From positions 71,112,252-71,176,251 of the forward strand of contig NW_024609857.1 in assembly GCF_016920785.2 (NCBI RefSeq): a stretch of DNA of 64,000 nucleotides, read 5' to 3'. Shown here piece after piece: positions 35,486 through 47,044 of the stretch (positions are counted from its first letter, which is position 1; the number at the start of each line of letters is the position of its first letter). Both the position numbers and the translations under genes were made by a program. The DNA is from Ixodes scapularis (taxonomy: Eukaryota; Arthropoda; Arachnida; Ixodida; Ixodidae). Under the pieces are notes generated by a model that saw nothing but the letters and a program-made list of their open reading frames with translations, had not been told where the DNA came from and ran no database searches.

Positions 35486-35944
35486 GACAGACAACAATGT
35501 TTACTCAGGCAAGCGGTCTCCGGAACTAAAGTTTAAGTCTGAGACCACTTCTGAGTGTGCCGTACTATTATTAGATCTCAATCTTCGATGTGAGCCCTCG
35601 CATTTGTGTTGGGCCTATGAGCCTAGGTCTAAGAAGGGGCTCGAAGTGTATGAATCCGCGCACTCTAAGACAGTGAAAAGAGCCATTGCACTGTCCAGTC
35701 TCCGCACCGCCTTGTTTAAGTCGTGCCATCATAGGTGTGGTCACAGTTTTTTATTGCAAGTAAAAAGGTTGTCGACTGCTGGCTTATCTTTGGGAGTTGT
35801 CATGGGCGTCGTGGAATCCTTGGTGAAGGTGTTTAGAGGGCCTGCTAGTACTGAGGCAAGACAAAAGCCAACGATAAGACCTGTAATCTTGCCGTATATG
35901 CACAAGGCGTCTCACGGCGTCAAGAAGGTTGCAAGTAGGTACGG

Positions 35945-36111
35945 GAACGCGACAGAACAGCACACGACAAAACAGCACGCGTCAAAACAGCACAGCGTCA
36001 AAACAGCACGGCGACAAAACAGCACGGCGTCAAAACGGCACAGCGACAGAAGAGCACGTGCCAAAACAGCACGGCGTCAAAACAGCACAACGACAAACAG
36101 CACGCATGTAA
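35945..36111 (+). repeat. 15-17-bp minisatellite, left arm of element B
   Basis: Units are variants of CAGCACGGCGACAAAA and CAGCACGCGTCAAAA, about ten copies. The open frame through it (to 36122) is just the repeat translated after the Penelope sequence. Confidence 0.9.
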
Positions 36112-36119
36112 AAAGGCTG

Positions 36120-36540
36120 TAATAGGTAGCGTTTTATGAATAAAAAACAGAACGTAAAGAAAAAGGGTTGGACATTGCATGGCATTATTTAACAGCTAGT
36201 GGAGAAACAATAAAAAAAAGTACGCTGGCGACGACGGGATCGCACTCAAGTCAGTGTCCCGAGTGCTGCTGCCCTGTGATTGCTAAAAACAAATAAAGTT
36301 ATCAGTAGTTACTACTACTAAAGTACGCTAATCTCTGAAGAGATAGGGTAGTTAGAGGGGACACCTTCGCGTCGATGTTGGCTGCGTTGTCTGGTCTTTT
36401 ATGAAGTATCAGGGAAACAGGAAAAGTTCTTGGGAAAAAGATACGCATAGGTTAAAGTTATGAACTGCCTGGTTTGTGGCGGTCCGTTGAGGTTCCGTAA
36501 TACTCCTCGTTTCGTAATCATCCACCTAAGCGTAAAACGT
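36120..36540. other. Interior of element B, nothing recognised
   Basis: Short frames, no domain. A possible AATAAA-type signal lies at 36140 but no gene ends there. Confidence 0.3.
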
Positions 36541-36541
36541 T

Positions 36542-36575
36542 CCCCCCCCCCCCCCCCAAAAAAAAAAAAAAAAAA
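36542..36575. repeat. Homopolymer pair C16 then A18
   Basis: Sixteen C residues are followed at once by eighteen A residues. Assembly length here is likely unreliable. Confidence 0.9.
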
Positions 36576-36639
36576 GCGGGAGATGCGTCGATTACAAAAG
36601 CATTCATAGAAACGGTAAGATAAGGTGACTTTAATGTGG

Positions 36640-37340
36640 AGCGTATTCAAGGTGTACCATGGGCACCGATTCTGCGGGGTTCATTCGCCGTGAATAAAAT
36701 CACCTCGAAACACGTGGCTGGAGCTTGCAGGCGAGAAGCTGTACGTTTTGAGTTAAATTCACAGATTATTGCCGACGAAGGCCTTGATCGAGTGGAAACC
36801 GCTGAAGCAGTACCATGCCGCAGCCTCAATGCTGTGGCCTTACACTGCAGCATGGGCTGAACACACCGTTGCCGCACACGCTTTCTGTTTTTTTAACAAC
36901 TAACGACAGCACATTGCCGTGCGATTGAATTATTTATTCTAGACGATATCACCAGCAAACTTACGCGTAAAAATGAGCAAAACTGCTCGAAAAAATTGCG
37001 GTGGCTTAGCTCGGCTATGCCAGGATATATGTAGTGTGAGTTTATGCGCACAAAATGAGAGGCGCTATCAAGCGGCTCCGGTGCAGCGTCAGACTTGGCT
37101 ACTGCGCAACGGAGGCGCACAGTTGGGCACGCGGAGGCGCCAGTGCGTCTGCCGTGGCTATGACGCCTCTCCTCTGGAATGTGCAGACCGCCGAGGCGGA
37201 CGCGGCGGCGGCTCCGGCGCGCCAGCTGTGTGCCGTGTGACGTCACTGCTCCTCGCGCATGCGCAGCACGGAGCACAGCTCATTATGCGAGTCACGCGAA
37301 ACTGCTCAACCTCGGCCAGTGTAGCTCACGCTACAAACTA
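36640..37340. other. GC-rich, CpG-rich block inside element B
   Basis: The stretch 37060-37290 is dense in CpG, with CGCGCATGCGCAGCACGG and GGCGGACGCGGCGGCGGC. Frames on both strands are open through composition. I see no known domain. It may be a GC-rich MITE or a CpG island. Confidence 0.3.
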
Positions 37341-37686
37341 GCCAGAATAAGCACCAGCGGGGGCTTCGGTACTGCCCAGGGAACCCTCATGCGCGCATCG
37401 AGTATACTCCCTACTGCGAACTTGCTTCCAAAAGAACAGATTAAAAAAATTGGCCGTCGACGAGTTGGCTTTCGACGAATTGGCCTCGAACCCCAATTCC
37501 TTTACAGTGCCTCATTTGAGACGTGCATTTTTTAACTTCAAACGCTATGTTTAGGGTTCAGTGTTTTCGGGTTAAACCGAATATAACCGGTAAAAGTGCG
37601 CCGAATTAATGTTTTCCGAATTCGATCTTAGCTGAAAAAGTTCAGTGTTTTCTAGGGCGTTTGGAGTGGTGTGTTTGTGCGTCTGT

Positions 37687-37820
37687 GGGGGGGGGGGGGG
37701 GGGGGGGTGAATGTGACTCATAACTAGGGTTTCGTGTTAGCCGCCAATAAAAGTTGCGTACATTCGGATTTATCTGATAAACTCTGAATTTCGATGTGCA
37801 ATCCCCCCCCCCCCCCCCCC
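37687..37820. repeat. G21 and C18 homopolymers, about 95 bp apart
   Basis: G runs from 37687 to 37707 and C from 37803 to 37820, followed by a CA repeat. They are complementary and could pair, but may also be independent slippage tracts. Confidence 0.8.
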
Positions 37821-37829
37821 ACACACACA

Positions 37830-39110
37830 CACATATATTTTACAATTAATGGTTTAGTCAGCGCGTGCAGTAAAAGGTCCTGGGAAAATGCCACCACACA
37901 TATCTTTCAAATTTCGGTCAGGACAACAGGTCATTGTACTATCAGGTCAAGACAAAAGTCACTGTTATTGTTTCCGGTTTGGTCATACTGTTTGTGCCTG
38001 AGAGGAAGGAGAGGTTGTGTTTTTGTAACCGTGAAACCTTTGGACGATAGAAATTACACAAAGAGGGAAAGAGGACAGTTGAAACTTCTCTATTTTATCC
38101 TTTTCCACTCTGCCTCTTGCAGCCGCGCGGTAGGATGATGGAATAGCATGGAATAAATACAGGCTTCCCAGCGACTACCTCCAGTAGGATATTGATTTTA
38201 AGGTATAGACATTTATTGAAATAACACTTGTGTGCCACTTTTATATTAGGACAAATTAGTATTGCCAGTAGTAATGGCACCAACGCCAAATCCAACTGAA
38301 AAAAATATTAATTAATACAATCGCGTTTTTTTTTTCGTTTTTTTTTTTGTCCAGCATACGTTTACATTTGGATATTATTTGTTTATTTTTAATAAGAAAC
38401 ACTGCGAAATTGAGCTCCGAATTTCGGAGAATTCGTAATCAAACAAATATAAACACCGATAATCTCAGAATTTTGGGCAAAAAATAAACTCAGAAAAACA
38501 CCCTCCGAAATTGACGAAAACTAAACTCCGAAGACACGAAACCCTACTCATTACTGACCGTATGACCACTTCCTTTCGGAGTTTTCAGCTTGTCTGCGAG
38601 ATCGGTTCAACTTTCAACAAAAGCTCCGGGGGGCGCAGGGGTCTTCAGGACGAAATCTGGGTTTTTCACCTGATAGGGATTTGTACCGAATTTTTCGTTA
38701 AAAGAAGAGAGTTTAATCGTGAAATCAAACAACGGAAATCAAGAGCGTCCGTAAATGCCGCGCATTTTTTAAGACCCCTAGCTTCCGTCTCTTAGAGGAG
38801 GGCGTGTTTTACGAGTGTTTCATATTCATTTCTGCAGTCGGCGCGAATTTATCACCTGTCGCAGTCGTGATAATGGGGGAAAACGCACCGAGTACAACGC
38901 TTGCTAATTTCTCCATTTTGATATTTACCTCTCCGACCGAAGTGGTACTGATGCTCATGCTCGTCCTGCGTGCAAATACGAGCACACGACGATAATGTCA
39001 GATCACGATAAGGCCCCAGTGCGTCTTACAGAACAGATCGCATCGGCTGCCAAAGACGGAAACAAATAAGAAGAGCAGTACCTGGTATTCAATATACATT
39101 TTACACAAAC
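37830..39110. other. Interior of element B, nothing recognised
   Basis: Frames up to 114 codons have no recognisable motif. Runs of T occur at 38327-38350. Sequences rich in TTCGGAGTTT and CTCCGAA variants near 38400-38600 hint at an eroded inverted repeat. Confidence 0.3.
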
Positions 39111-39295
39111 GCTTTTATTATTGCATTTTCGTTACTATGCTAGTTTTCGTCAATAAACCTAATATAACTGAGAAGTTTATGAGTCTACAAATATTCACCG
39201 CAATAAACCAAAAAAATTTGAATAAAAACTTTAAAATTTTCGCGGAATTTGAAATAATACAAACCGAAAACGCCGAACTCTAGCTATATTGTCAG

Positions 39296-39552
39296 ATGTC
39301 ATGTTTTGACGCTGTGCTATTCTGTCGCTGTGCTGTTTTGACGTCGTGCTGTTTTGACATCGTGCTGTTTTGGCCCGTGCTCTTCTGTCGCTGTGCGGTT
39401 TTGACGCTGTGCTGTTTTGTCGCGTGCTATTTTGACGCGTGCTGTTTTGTCGCCGTGCTGTTTTGACGCTGTGCTGTTTTGACGCGTGCTGTTTTGAACG
39501 TGCTGTTTTGTCGCGTGCTCTTATGTCGTGTGCTGTTCTGTCATGGTGCTGT
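39296..39552 (-). repeat. 15-17-bp minisatellite, right arm of element B
   Basis: Variants of TGTGCTGTTTTGACGC and CGTGCTGTTTTGTCGC, about 16 copies, the reverse complement of the array at 35945-36111. Confidence 0.9.
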
Positions 39553-40239
39553 GAGTACAACGTGCCTGTTATGTTTCGGCTCCAGCTAAGTTGGGGTGGC
39601 TGTGTGCAGCCGTGAATCGAGGTGGTCGCGCGGGTACACAATGTCAAGTTAAGCACCGCAACCCTTTCATCGCCTGCGGATGTCTGGTGGCGTATCTAAT
39701 TCCGTTGACCGTGGAAAAGTTTTACAATGGGCAGACGGGGAGATGTGTTAATGACCGGGTGAGGAAACATTCTCTGTCCTTACGCTCCTCCCTTCCTGGC
39801 AACTGCCGTCCCAGTGAGTGATGTGTATGCTCTCTAATGTTTAATGAAATTAAGATTTTAGCCCGACATAAAACTAAGTATGCCCGGGAGATTGACGAAG
39901 CTTTTTTTTTTTTATGGCCAACCATGACGCGGGCATGTGCATAAGTGTTTCGTCACTTGGCCTGGTTAGTGATGAGATTAATTTTATCAGAAAGGCTGGT
40001 AAATACGTGTAGCCACGTGTCGGCTTGATGGGAAGATGATGTGTTATCCGGTCGATATAGTGTATGTTTATCTCGTTTACTTGCTGAATGGCGCAGAAGT
40101 ATAAAACTTCAGTGTAAGTCAGCGCTCTGTGTGTGTGTTTCCTTTTACTGCTCCTTCGACTTTTTGCGCTGTTTTAACCCATTCAATATGCCCATCAACC
40201 AACTGGCCCAACTTTACACCTTGTCACACGTGAAGTTTA

Positions 40240-41760
40240 GAATAATTTAATCGATTTTGGCACACTTGACAAGTTGCATAGTTATTTTTTACAATCCGAG
40301 AAATAGAATGCTCCTGGGTTCCCTTGGTCTCTAATGCATGTAGCACACAAAAAAGCACGAACTGAATCGCAGGGGGAAACGAAAACAATCAGGATAGACA
40401 AGCGTGTTATGATGCTAAAACTGAGGGCATTGCACATATACAGAAGGCAAGCTTTGTTTCACTAAATACATTACCAGTAAAGTATTTGGTTTTATCCTGC
40501 GAGCGAAGCGGAACATACAAGTGCGAGCGTACTGCCCTGAACTCTACTTCGAGTGAACAAGCCCACCATCCAAAGCATCGAGCTCGTTTTTATAGCTTTT
40601 GGTGCACTCAAACCTTTGAAAACACAATTATAATCAATTCTATTATTTCAATTATTTTTTATTAAGTGCGCCTATGTGTGTATGTTTTCTTTTTGTCTTG
40701 AATTCCCGTGCCATATTCTTAGTTCTATAATATTTTTCCTAAGTTCAGCAACTATACTTTGTTTCTTCATAAGTAAGAGCCGCATAATCAAAGATGCAGA
40801 CAAAAAAAAAAAAAAAAAGAAAACGCGAACACGCAAATACACATTAAAAATGCAATGTAACGATGCATTCAAAATTAGTCGTTAGTTTTTTAGACAGCAG
40901 CAGTTTCGTAGGGCGACGTTGTTATCCGTTTAAGGTTATAAAAAGTGCAGTGCAACTGTTAGCTCAGGGTCCTTAACGTGCATTACGCAGTATATGTGGT
41001 ACACGATCGCACGACGGTAGGATGCAGATTGGCGACTGAACCCAGGATGCCTGCTAAAGCCCCTTGATAAAGACGTTTTTTACAAGTACCGCCAACCATT
41101 GTTGAGGAAACGCGCAAAACACGTGCCCCGAGCGGGTGCTCCGCCGCCATTCACTTTCAAGGGCCTGTCATTTTAGTGCTGCGCCGCTATTTGCCTCGAA
41201 GGGCCGCTCGAGACATGGGCCTCGTTCACTGGCCCATTTGACGTTACTTGAAAGACCAAAGCAAACACATCGAGGGGCTTTAGTCCCTACAGGTTCTGCA
41301 GCGTGAGGTCCGTGCTTTGAACGGAGCTCGCACTCGCGCAGTTCTCCACGTGCTCTGATCTGCGGTGCTACAACACACTCGGCCAACGATCCCCCGCCGC
41401 ACGTGGGTTAGCTTGTGAGCTAAACCAAATGAGCTACGATTAGAGTATCGGCACTTTTTTCCCCAATATTGTTGTGGGCACCGCCATCTTGTTGATTAGT
41501 AAGAAATCAAACGCAACTGCCAAACGTCATGATTGAAAAGTTCGACTTCCTCATCATTAGTTTTGGTGCCAGGAAGCTCACGTAATATTGCATTGCTTTG
41601 TCGCGAACTGTCTAAACATTTGTGGAGGACGGAAAAGCGTTTCCTCTGATTTCAGATAAAGCATCAGATAACTGACAACCATCATTTCAATCACCAAGTT
41701 GTGTATGAAGCGTTGCTTATTTAGTAGCTCTAGTTTAGCCCGACCGCATAGGTACAAAAA
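40240..41760. other. Spacer, nothing firmly recognised
   Basis: Short frames and an A18 run (40802-40818). A CA-poor, unstructured stretch. A tRNA-like relic at 41380-41440 is listed separately. Confidence 0.35.
41380..41440 (-). repeat. tRNA-like 5' half (box A)
   Basis: On the minus strand GTAGCTCATTTGGTTTAGCT matches the Pol III box A consensus. Downstream GGGGATCGTTGG is only a poor box B. Probably an old SINE head. Confidence 0.3.
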
Positions 41761-41774
41761 GGGGGGAGGGTGTA

Positions 41775-42055
41775 TCTCAAAACGTCTCATTCGCATTTAA
41801 ACCTCGCACATTTCGTCCCATTCTCATTTGGTCCTTCTCGTTTGAACCTTCTCATAAGATCCAAATCGTGTGTTTGCAACTGGGCTCATTCTCATTTTGC
41901 CCGTTATCTGAAAACATCCCATTCGCATTTTGACCGTGCGCATTTCATCCCATTCTTATTTAGTCCGCCTTGTTTGAACCTTCTCATAAGATCCAAATGG
42001 TATTTTTAGCAACTGGACCCATTCTCATTTCGCCCGTTCGCGCTACGACCGAATA
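41775..42055. repeat. 132-bp tandem repeat, left arm of element C
   Basis: Two units with CCCATTCTCATTT, TTCTCGTTTGAACC and TTCTCATAAGATCC motifs. The open frame at 41770-42009 is repetitive by-product. Confidence 0.85.
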
Positions 42056-42731
42056 GCACTAGCTCGGCATGCTTCTAACGTTGTTATGCCGTCGCGGCTT
42101 TGTTGATGAGCCTTACCTTGCTTAGGCCTCCAACATACCATCAGATATATGTTATGTGTAGAGGTACGCACGGAGAATCGTACAATGACGCCTGCTTCCC
42201 CGCAGGGGGCACCTGTGAAAGGAGCTGTTTGGAGAGTGACGTCTCCACGGACCCCGAGCCATGCGGGTTCGCCCGCCCACGTCTGGCTGTGCGTGGCTTT
42301 CCCGTGTCTGGGGAAAAGGGCATCCTGGTGGTTGAGCCGAGCCCGGGGTAGGTTTGGACCCTTTGGGGCCCCCCAGGCGAGGCAATACACCACTTCGGCC
42401 CCCGCTACTCATAGATGGGAGTCCTTGTAAAGCCCGGCCAGGATGATTCAGTTTTGTCGCCTTTTCTTCTACTATCCCCTCCAATCTTTCATCTTTACCT
42501 TTCCTGTTTCTTTTACTTCTCTCTCATTTCTCTTACTCCTTTTTCACCCCTATTTCGCGGCAAGGGCTAACCTTGGGTGGCAATTGACCCCCACTTGGGT
42601 ATAGTTTCCCGGCATCACTGTTAGCGTAACGTCTCCATCCAAGCCCTTCTTGTTATGGTGCGTTACCTAACCCCTTGTTGGGCTCGGTGGTGGGCGGTGC
42701 ACCGCGGATTCTGAACACTCTTTGCGCTCCT

Positions 42732-44083
42732 ATGGCGCCCCGCCCTTCTAAACCCCGTTCAGGGCACGCCCTTAAAAGGCGTTGCCTTGAACACAAAACC
42801 ATTGACAAAGATCCCGAGATAGAAACCTTGACAAAGGTTTTTGTTTTTCACTCTCTTGATGAACACAAGACAGTTGCAAAGATGTCACCCTTCATTGTAG
42901 CCAAAGTTTTAGAGCACCTTGTAGGGTTTTCCTACAAGGCCAAAAAACTGTACTCTGGAGACCTCCTTGTGGAGGTAAACACAAACAAACAAAGCGAAGC
43001 ACTCCTCAACTTGACCACCATTGTTGACGTAAAGATGTCGGTGAGTCCTCATCGCCCACTTAACACCATTCGTGGGGTCCTCTCTGAAGATGACTTGTTG
43101 TACACAAGCGAAGAAGAACTTCTCGAGGGACTCAAAAGTTCCGGCGTTGTCGCTGTCAAACATATCATGTTTCGGAAAAATGGTGAACAGGTTCCTTCGA
43201 AACATGCTATTCTGACCATTGAAAAGCACACACTCCCAGAGACCGTCAAGGCAGGATACCTGAACTGCCGCATTCGCCCTTACGTCCCCAACCCCCAGCG
43301 GTGCTTCCGTTGCCAACGTTTTGGTCATGGAGCACGCAGCTGCCGAGGGAAGGAGACGTGTGCAAAGTGTGGCAGTCAGGGCCATGTTTCTGACATTTGT
43401 GAGGAGGCTGTAGCCCACTGTGTTCATTGCGGTGGACCACACCCCGCTTACTATCGTACCTCTCCCTAGTGGAAACACGAAAAAGACCTCCTTGCTATTA
43501 AAGTGAAGGAGAACCTATCATATTCAGAAGCTAGAAGCGATTCTCCTTTGTGTCAAAGGGGAGTTTTGCCGACGCGGTGCGCAGGGGCCCAGCACCACGC
43601 TCGTAGCCGAGGGCCACCCAGGTCTCTCCCGAGATCTTGGCGGCCGACCTCAGGGCTCCAGCTCCCCAACAGGGGCAGCAGCAGCTTCCCCCAGTCCCTG
43701 GTGGTAGCACGCGTGCTGCCCCTCCATCCAAGGACAGGCCGGCAGCAGCCGCGCCTTCCCTTCTCCTAGGTCCCCTCCTAGGGAAAAGGAGCGAGTTTCT
43801 CGCTCTTGTTCGCTGGAAAGGGCCGCCCTACCAAAGGAGCAGCATGGAGCCCATGCAGCTCATGTGAAAGGAGGGGACAAGACGAGCTCGGGTGACCCCT
43901 TGCCCAGTTCTTCCACCACTCCTCCAGCCGACCGAAAAAATCCGTTTCGGTCGCGCACCAGTCACCGAGCTGTGTTTGGAGATTTCTGTTTGTCCTTTGT
44001 CCCTCTTGTTCCCCCTCTCCAGGGATTATTTTCGTCATCGTTGTCCAGCTCGCTTGCAACTTTGCATTTAATTATATTATAAT
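42732..44083 (+). pseudogene. I-element ORF1 nucleic-acid-binding protein, interrupted
   Basis: The frame begins MAPRPSKPRSGHALKRR at 42732. It runs as a coat-like domain to about residue 180, then zinc knuckles CFRCQRFGHGARSC and CAKCGSQGHVSDIC, and a third, CVHCGGPHPAYY, whose last Cys is lost. A TAG at 43467-43469 stops it just before WKHEKDLLAIKVKENLSY, which continues in the same frame, so a single nonsense change is the likely cause. Past 43560 frames shift among Pro/Ser-rich reading. The end (43990-44083) contains the sequence found folded back at 13338-13520. Function: binds element RNA. Broken here. Confidence 0.85.
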
Positions 44084-44085
44084 CA

Positions 44086-46276
44086 TGCCCTGACGAGCTG
44101 CCTCGGGAAAACGTTTGAAAGGCTTATAAACAGGCGACTGGTATACATGTTAGAAAGCCAGAGGGTCTTTGATAGTAATCAGTGTGGATTCCGCCAAGGT
44201 CGATCTACCCTTGACTATTAGTGCGCCTGAAAACTGTGATACGTGAAGCATTTGTAAACAGGCAGCACTGTGTTGCAGTTTTTTCCGACTTAGGAAGGGC
44301 ATATGACACAGCGTGGAGGTATGGGATTCTCCGAAACCTGTATGCCTGTAGTATCCGTGGCCGTATGCTGCGATGCATAAAGGAATATCTGATGGACAGG
44401 ACTTTTCAAGTTCGTCTCGGTTCAGTCCTATCTGATTCCTTTGTTCAAGAAAACGGAGTTCCTCAAGGGGGTGTTTTAAGTGTGACTTTATTTTTACTAG
44501 CAATGAATTCACTTACACGACTGCTGCCACCTTCTATTAGATATTTTTTCTATGCTGATGATATACAGATCTCATCATCCTCTTGTAACCTTTCCAGTTG
44601 TGAGCGTCAGTTGCAATTAGCCATAAAGAAACTGTCAAAGTCAAAGTGGGCCGACGAAATTGGGTTCAGATTTTCTGCTTCAAAAACGGTCTGTGTGCCC
44701 TTTTCTTTGCGCCGCGGGTTGTCTTTGGATCGATCCCTGGAATTAAATGGAACCCTTATTCCAGTTAGAAAGGAGCACAGATTTCTTGGTGTAATATTTT
44801 ATAAAAAACTTAACTTTATTTCCCAGCTTAAAGCTCTAAAGCAGAAATGCTTCAGTCCACAAATCTTTTGAAAGTTTTATCTCACAAGTCTTGGGGGTCT
44901 GATAGAAAATGTATCCTGCAGTTATACAACGCCCTTGTACGATCCCGTCTTGACTACGGTGCAGTAGTGTATGGATCGGCTCGGCCCTCTGCCCTTAAAA
45001 TGTTGGACCCAGTTCACCATCTTGGCTTGCGACTGGCAACAGGAGCCTTCCGGACGTCGCCCGTCCTCAGTTTGTATACAGAATCTAATCAGCTGTCCCT
45101 GAACAAACGACGTACATATCTTAGTCTAACTTATGCTTACAAGATTCTGGCCGACCCCCGCATCCGACGTACTCTTCACTTACAAGGTCAAGGTTCTTTC
45201 GCCTTTTTGAAAATAAACCAAGCATTGGGACACCGTTAAGCTTCCGTATTGAACATCTTCGCACTTCTCTGCACCTTCCTCTGGACCAAGTCGGCCTCGT
45301 TAGGAAAGTCAATGGTATTCCACCTTGGAAAGCACAGCGAGTTGAATCCGACTGGTCTCTCGCGAAGTTCAACAAGCATGGCATTTCCCATGCTGTAATT
45401 AACCAAGGGTTTGGTGAACTGCAAATTAAGTATGGTGGTTACCTTCATGTTTATACAGATGGTGCCAAGACCTCCTCTTTTGTCGGTTGCGCTGTGTATT
45501 CTGAAAGCTTCTCCAAGGTTCAACGACTTGACTGTATCGCCAGCATTTTTACTGCGGAGCTCTATGCGGTATCAATGGCGGTCGAATGCATTATCAATAG
45601 GAAAATACTGAGGGCGGTCCTGTTTGCTGACTTTCGAAGTGTGATTCTTGCAGTTTGCTCTCTTAAAGACACTAAAAATATGCTTGTACAACAGATTCGA
45701 TATAAACTTAACTCTGCTTTGCATGGAGGTCAAAATATAAAATTTTGTTGGGTACCCAGTCACATTGGCATACATGGCAATGAAGAAGCCGACAAGCTTG
45801 CAGGGTCTGCCGGTAACCTTCCACATTCTCTGTCCTGTTTACCCTATCAAGAATTTAAGCCCTTGGTGAAGTCCTCGATTCTTCATTCTTAGCAATTGGA
45901 ATGGGACATGGAGTGCGATAACAAGCTTCATGTTACCAAACCGGCTTTGGGAATTCGGGAAAGCTCTTCATGCAAGAGCCGACGTCATGAAACGTTGTTG
46001 TGCCGTTTGAGAATCGGACACTCATTTATAACCCATAGGTATCTGCTTTCGGGAGAAGATCCACCAGTCTGTGGTCAGTGTGGTGATAGGCTCACTGTTT
46101 TGCATATCTTGTGGTTGTGCCCCGGCCTTCAGCCCAAGTGCCGCATTCATTTCCCTGAATGTTTTCAATATCATATTCCATTTCATTCTGCCCTCCTTCT
46201 GGGAGAGAATCCTCTGGTCTCTTTTGAACGAGTAATAGAATTTCTTGGTAGTGTCTGCCTTTTACACCGATTTTAA
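44086..46276 (+). pseudogene. I-element ORF2: reverse transcriptase and RNase H
   Basis: It starts mid-domain with TSCLGKTFERLINRRLVYML and CGFRQGRSTLDY, shifts frame at 44219, then gives VFSDLGRAYDTAW, NGVPQGGVLSVTLF and FFYADDIQI at 44548-44575, keeping the palm aspartates. A shift near 44850 leads into the thumb (VRSRLDYGAVVYGSAR) to 45239. After another shift RNase H has YTDGAK, FTAELYAV, ADFRSVI and HGNEEADKLAG, so its acidic residues remain. A TAG at 45890 separates the tail, which has the HxxxC-type CGQCGDRLTVLHILWLCP and ends at 46276. At least three frame shifts and one stop. The RNase H and C-terminal Cys-rich motif fit the I group. Confidence 0.88.
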
Positions 46277-46377
46277 CTTCTTGGTTGTCCGTTTGTAAAA
46301 CCCGTTTTATAGTACAATGAAGCCTAAAATTAGTTTGGCGCAGATGGCCTCGTAGCTATTGCGCCAAAAAACCCCAA

Positions 46378-46396
46378 ACTCTCTCTCTCTCTCTCA
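46378..46396. repeat. CT microsatellite at the LINE 3' border
   Basis: A CT run of about 18 bases directly follows the LINE tail. Confidence 0.8.
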
Positions 46397-46719
46397 CGCC
46401 TGCTTCCCTTTCTCTAAGCAAACGAAAAAACAAAACAAAAAACGATGAACATTTAATTTGGAAACTTCGTTTGAACAGAAGTAGCATACATAATAGCAGT
46501 AGTTTTGAACCATTGATGTTTGGCGGACACCTTGCAGAAAGGCGGTGATGATGGAGGACCCCTTTCGGGGTAAGGGGAATAAAAAGGTATAGGCTACCAT
46601 GATAATGATTTAATTAATGAAAATAACTAATTGCTAGTGTGAAGTAGACTTATCTCATTGACATACACACGAGAGCATTCACCCGAAAATCGGAACGTTT
46701 CTTCTCAACGCAAAGATAG

Positions 46720-46803
46720 ACAATATTGCCGTGCTTGACTGATGAGACAGGGCTTCGCGGACCCCTAGGACGCCTTCGCAGACCCCCATTTGAGAACCAC
46801 TGC
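46720..46803 (-). mobile_element. Single end of a hAT-type element
   Basis: Read on the minus strand, CAGTGGTTCTCAAATGGGGG followed by TCTGCGAAGGC matches the terminal repeat style of hAT elements. CATTATAG follows it outward, but no partner end with the same 8 bases is visible nearby. Probably truncated. Confidence 0.55.
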
Positions 46804-47044
46804 ATTATAGAAGTGGTGGCATTCTCCCAAGTCGAGAGACAGCAAAAAACGTGAAATTTCGGATTATGACCTGGCTGCGATAAATCGTTGGTCTGTTTTA
46901 TCGCCAACTAGTAGCTTTTCACGGCGATCTCCACGCACTGCTAAAATCCCTAGCAGAGAGAATATGCCTGTAGCGTGGAACACACACACACGCACGCACA
47001 AAATATATCAATCTATTTATTATTATTATCCCCCAAAATAACTA

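Larger units (their letters stand above)
35941..39560. mobile_element. Foldback-like element B with inverted minisatellite ends
   Basis: It interrupts the Penelope reading exactly: the protein stops after ASRYGN and resumes VPVMF. Its left end is a minisatellite (35945-36111) and its right end is the same minisatellite in reverse (39296-39552). AACG borders both sides, a possible short target duplication. The interior (3.2 kb) has homopolymers and a GC-rich block but no transposase I recognise. Drosophila FB elements share this layout. Confidence 0.7.
35490..40012 (+). pseudogene. Penelope-like element, 5'-truncated and split by an insertion
   Basis: The first block (35490-35940) follows the reverse transcriptase core: LCWAYEPRSKKGLEVYESA, HSKTVKRAIALSSLRTALFK and HKASHGVKKVASRYGN. 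The second block resumes at about 39561 with VPVMF, then KLGWLCAAVNRG, LVAYLIPLTVEKFYNGQTGR and CVNDRVRKHSLSL, which is the GIY-YIG endonuclease. The usual Tyr-Ile of the YIG half reads YNG here, so a core residue is changed. After frame shifts it continues HKTKYAREIDEAFFF, GMCISVSSLGLVSDEINFI and a stop at 40012. The 3' flank to about 40235 has the GCGCTGTTTTAACCCA-type tail. Penelope-like elements copy RNA into nicked DNA using these two domains. This copy is dead. Confidence 0.8.
42150..46365 (+). mobile_element. I-clade LINE with internal deletion
   Basis: A 5' leader (42150-42731) precedes ORF1 and a joined ORF2. The 3' end, GATGGCCTCGTAGCTATTGC followed by GCCAAAAAACCCC, and a CT repeat at 46380-46396 close it. 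It lies within element C. Between ORF1 and the reverse transcriptase (44083-44090) the apurinic endonuclease and the front of the polymerase are missing. Confidence 0.85.

Noticed and set aside
42043..42484. Overlapping frames of 83-116 codons on both strands
   Set aside because: This is the GC-rich leader of the I-clade LINE; none of the frames has a motif.
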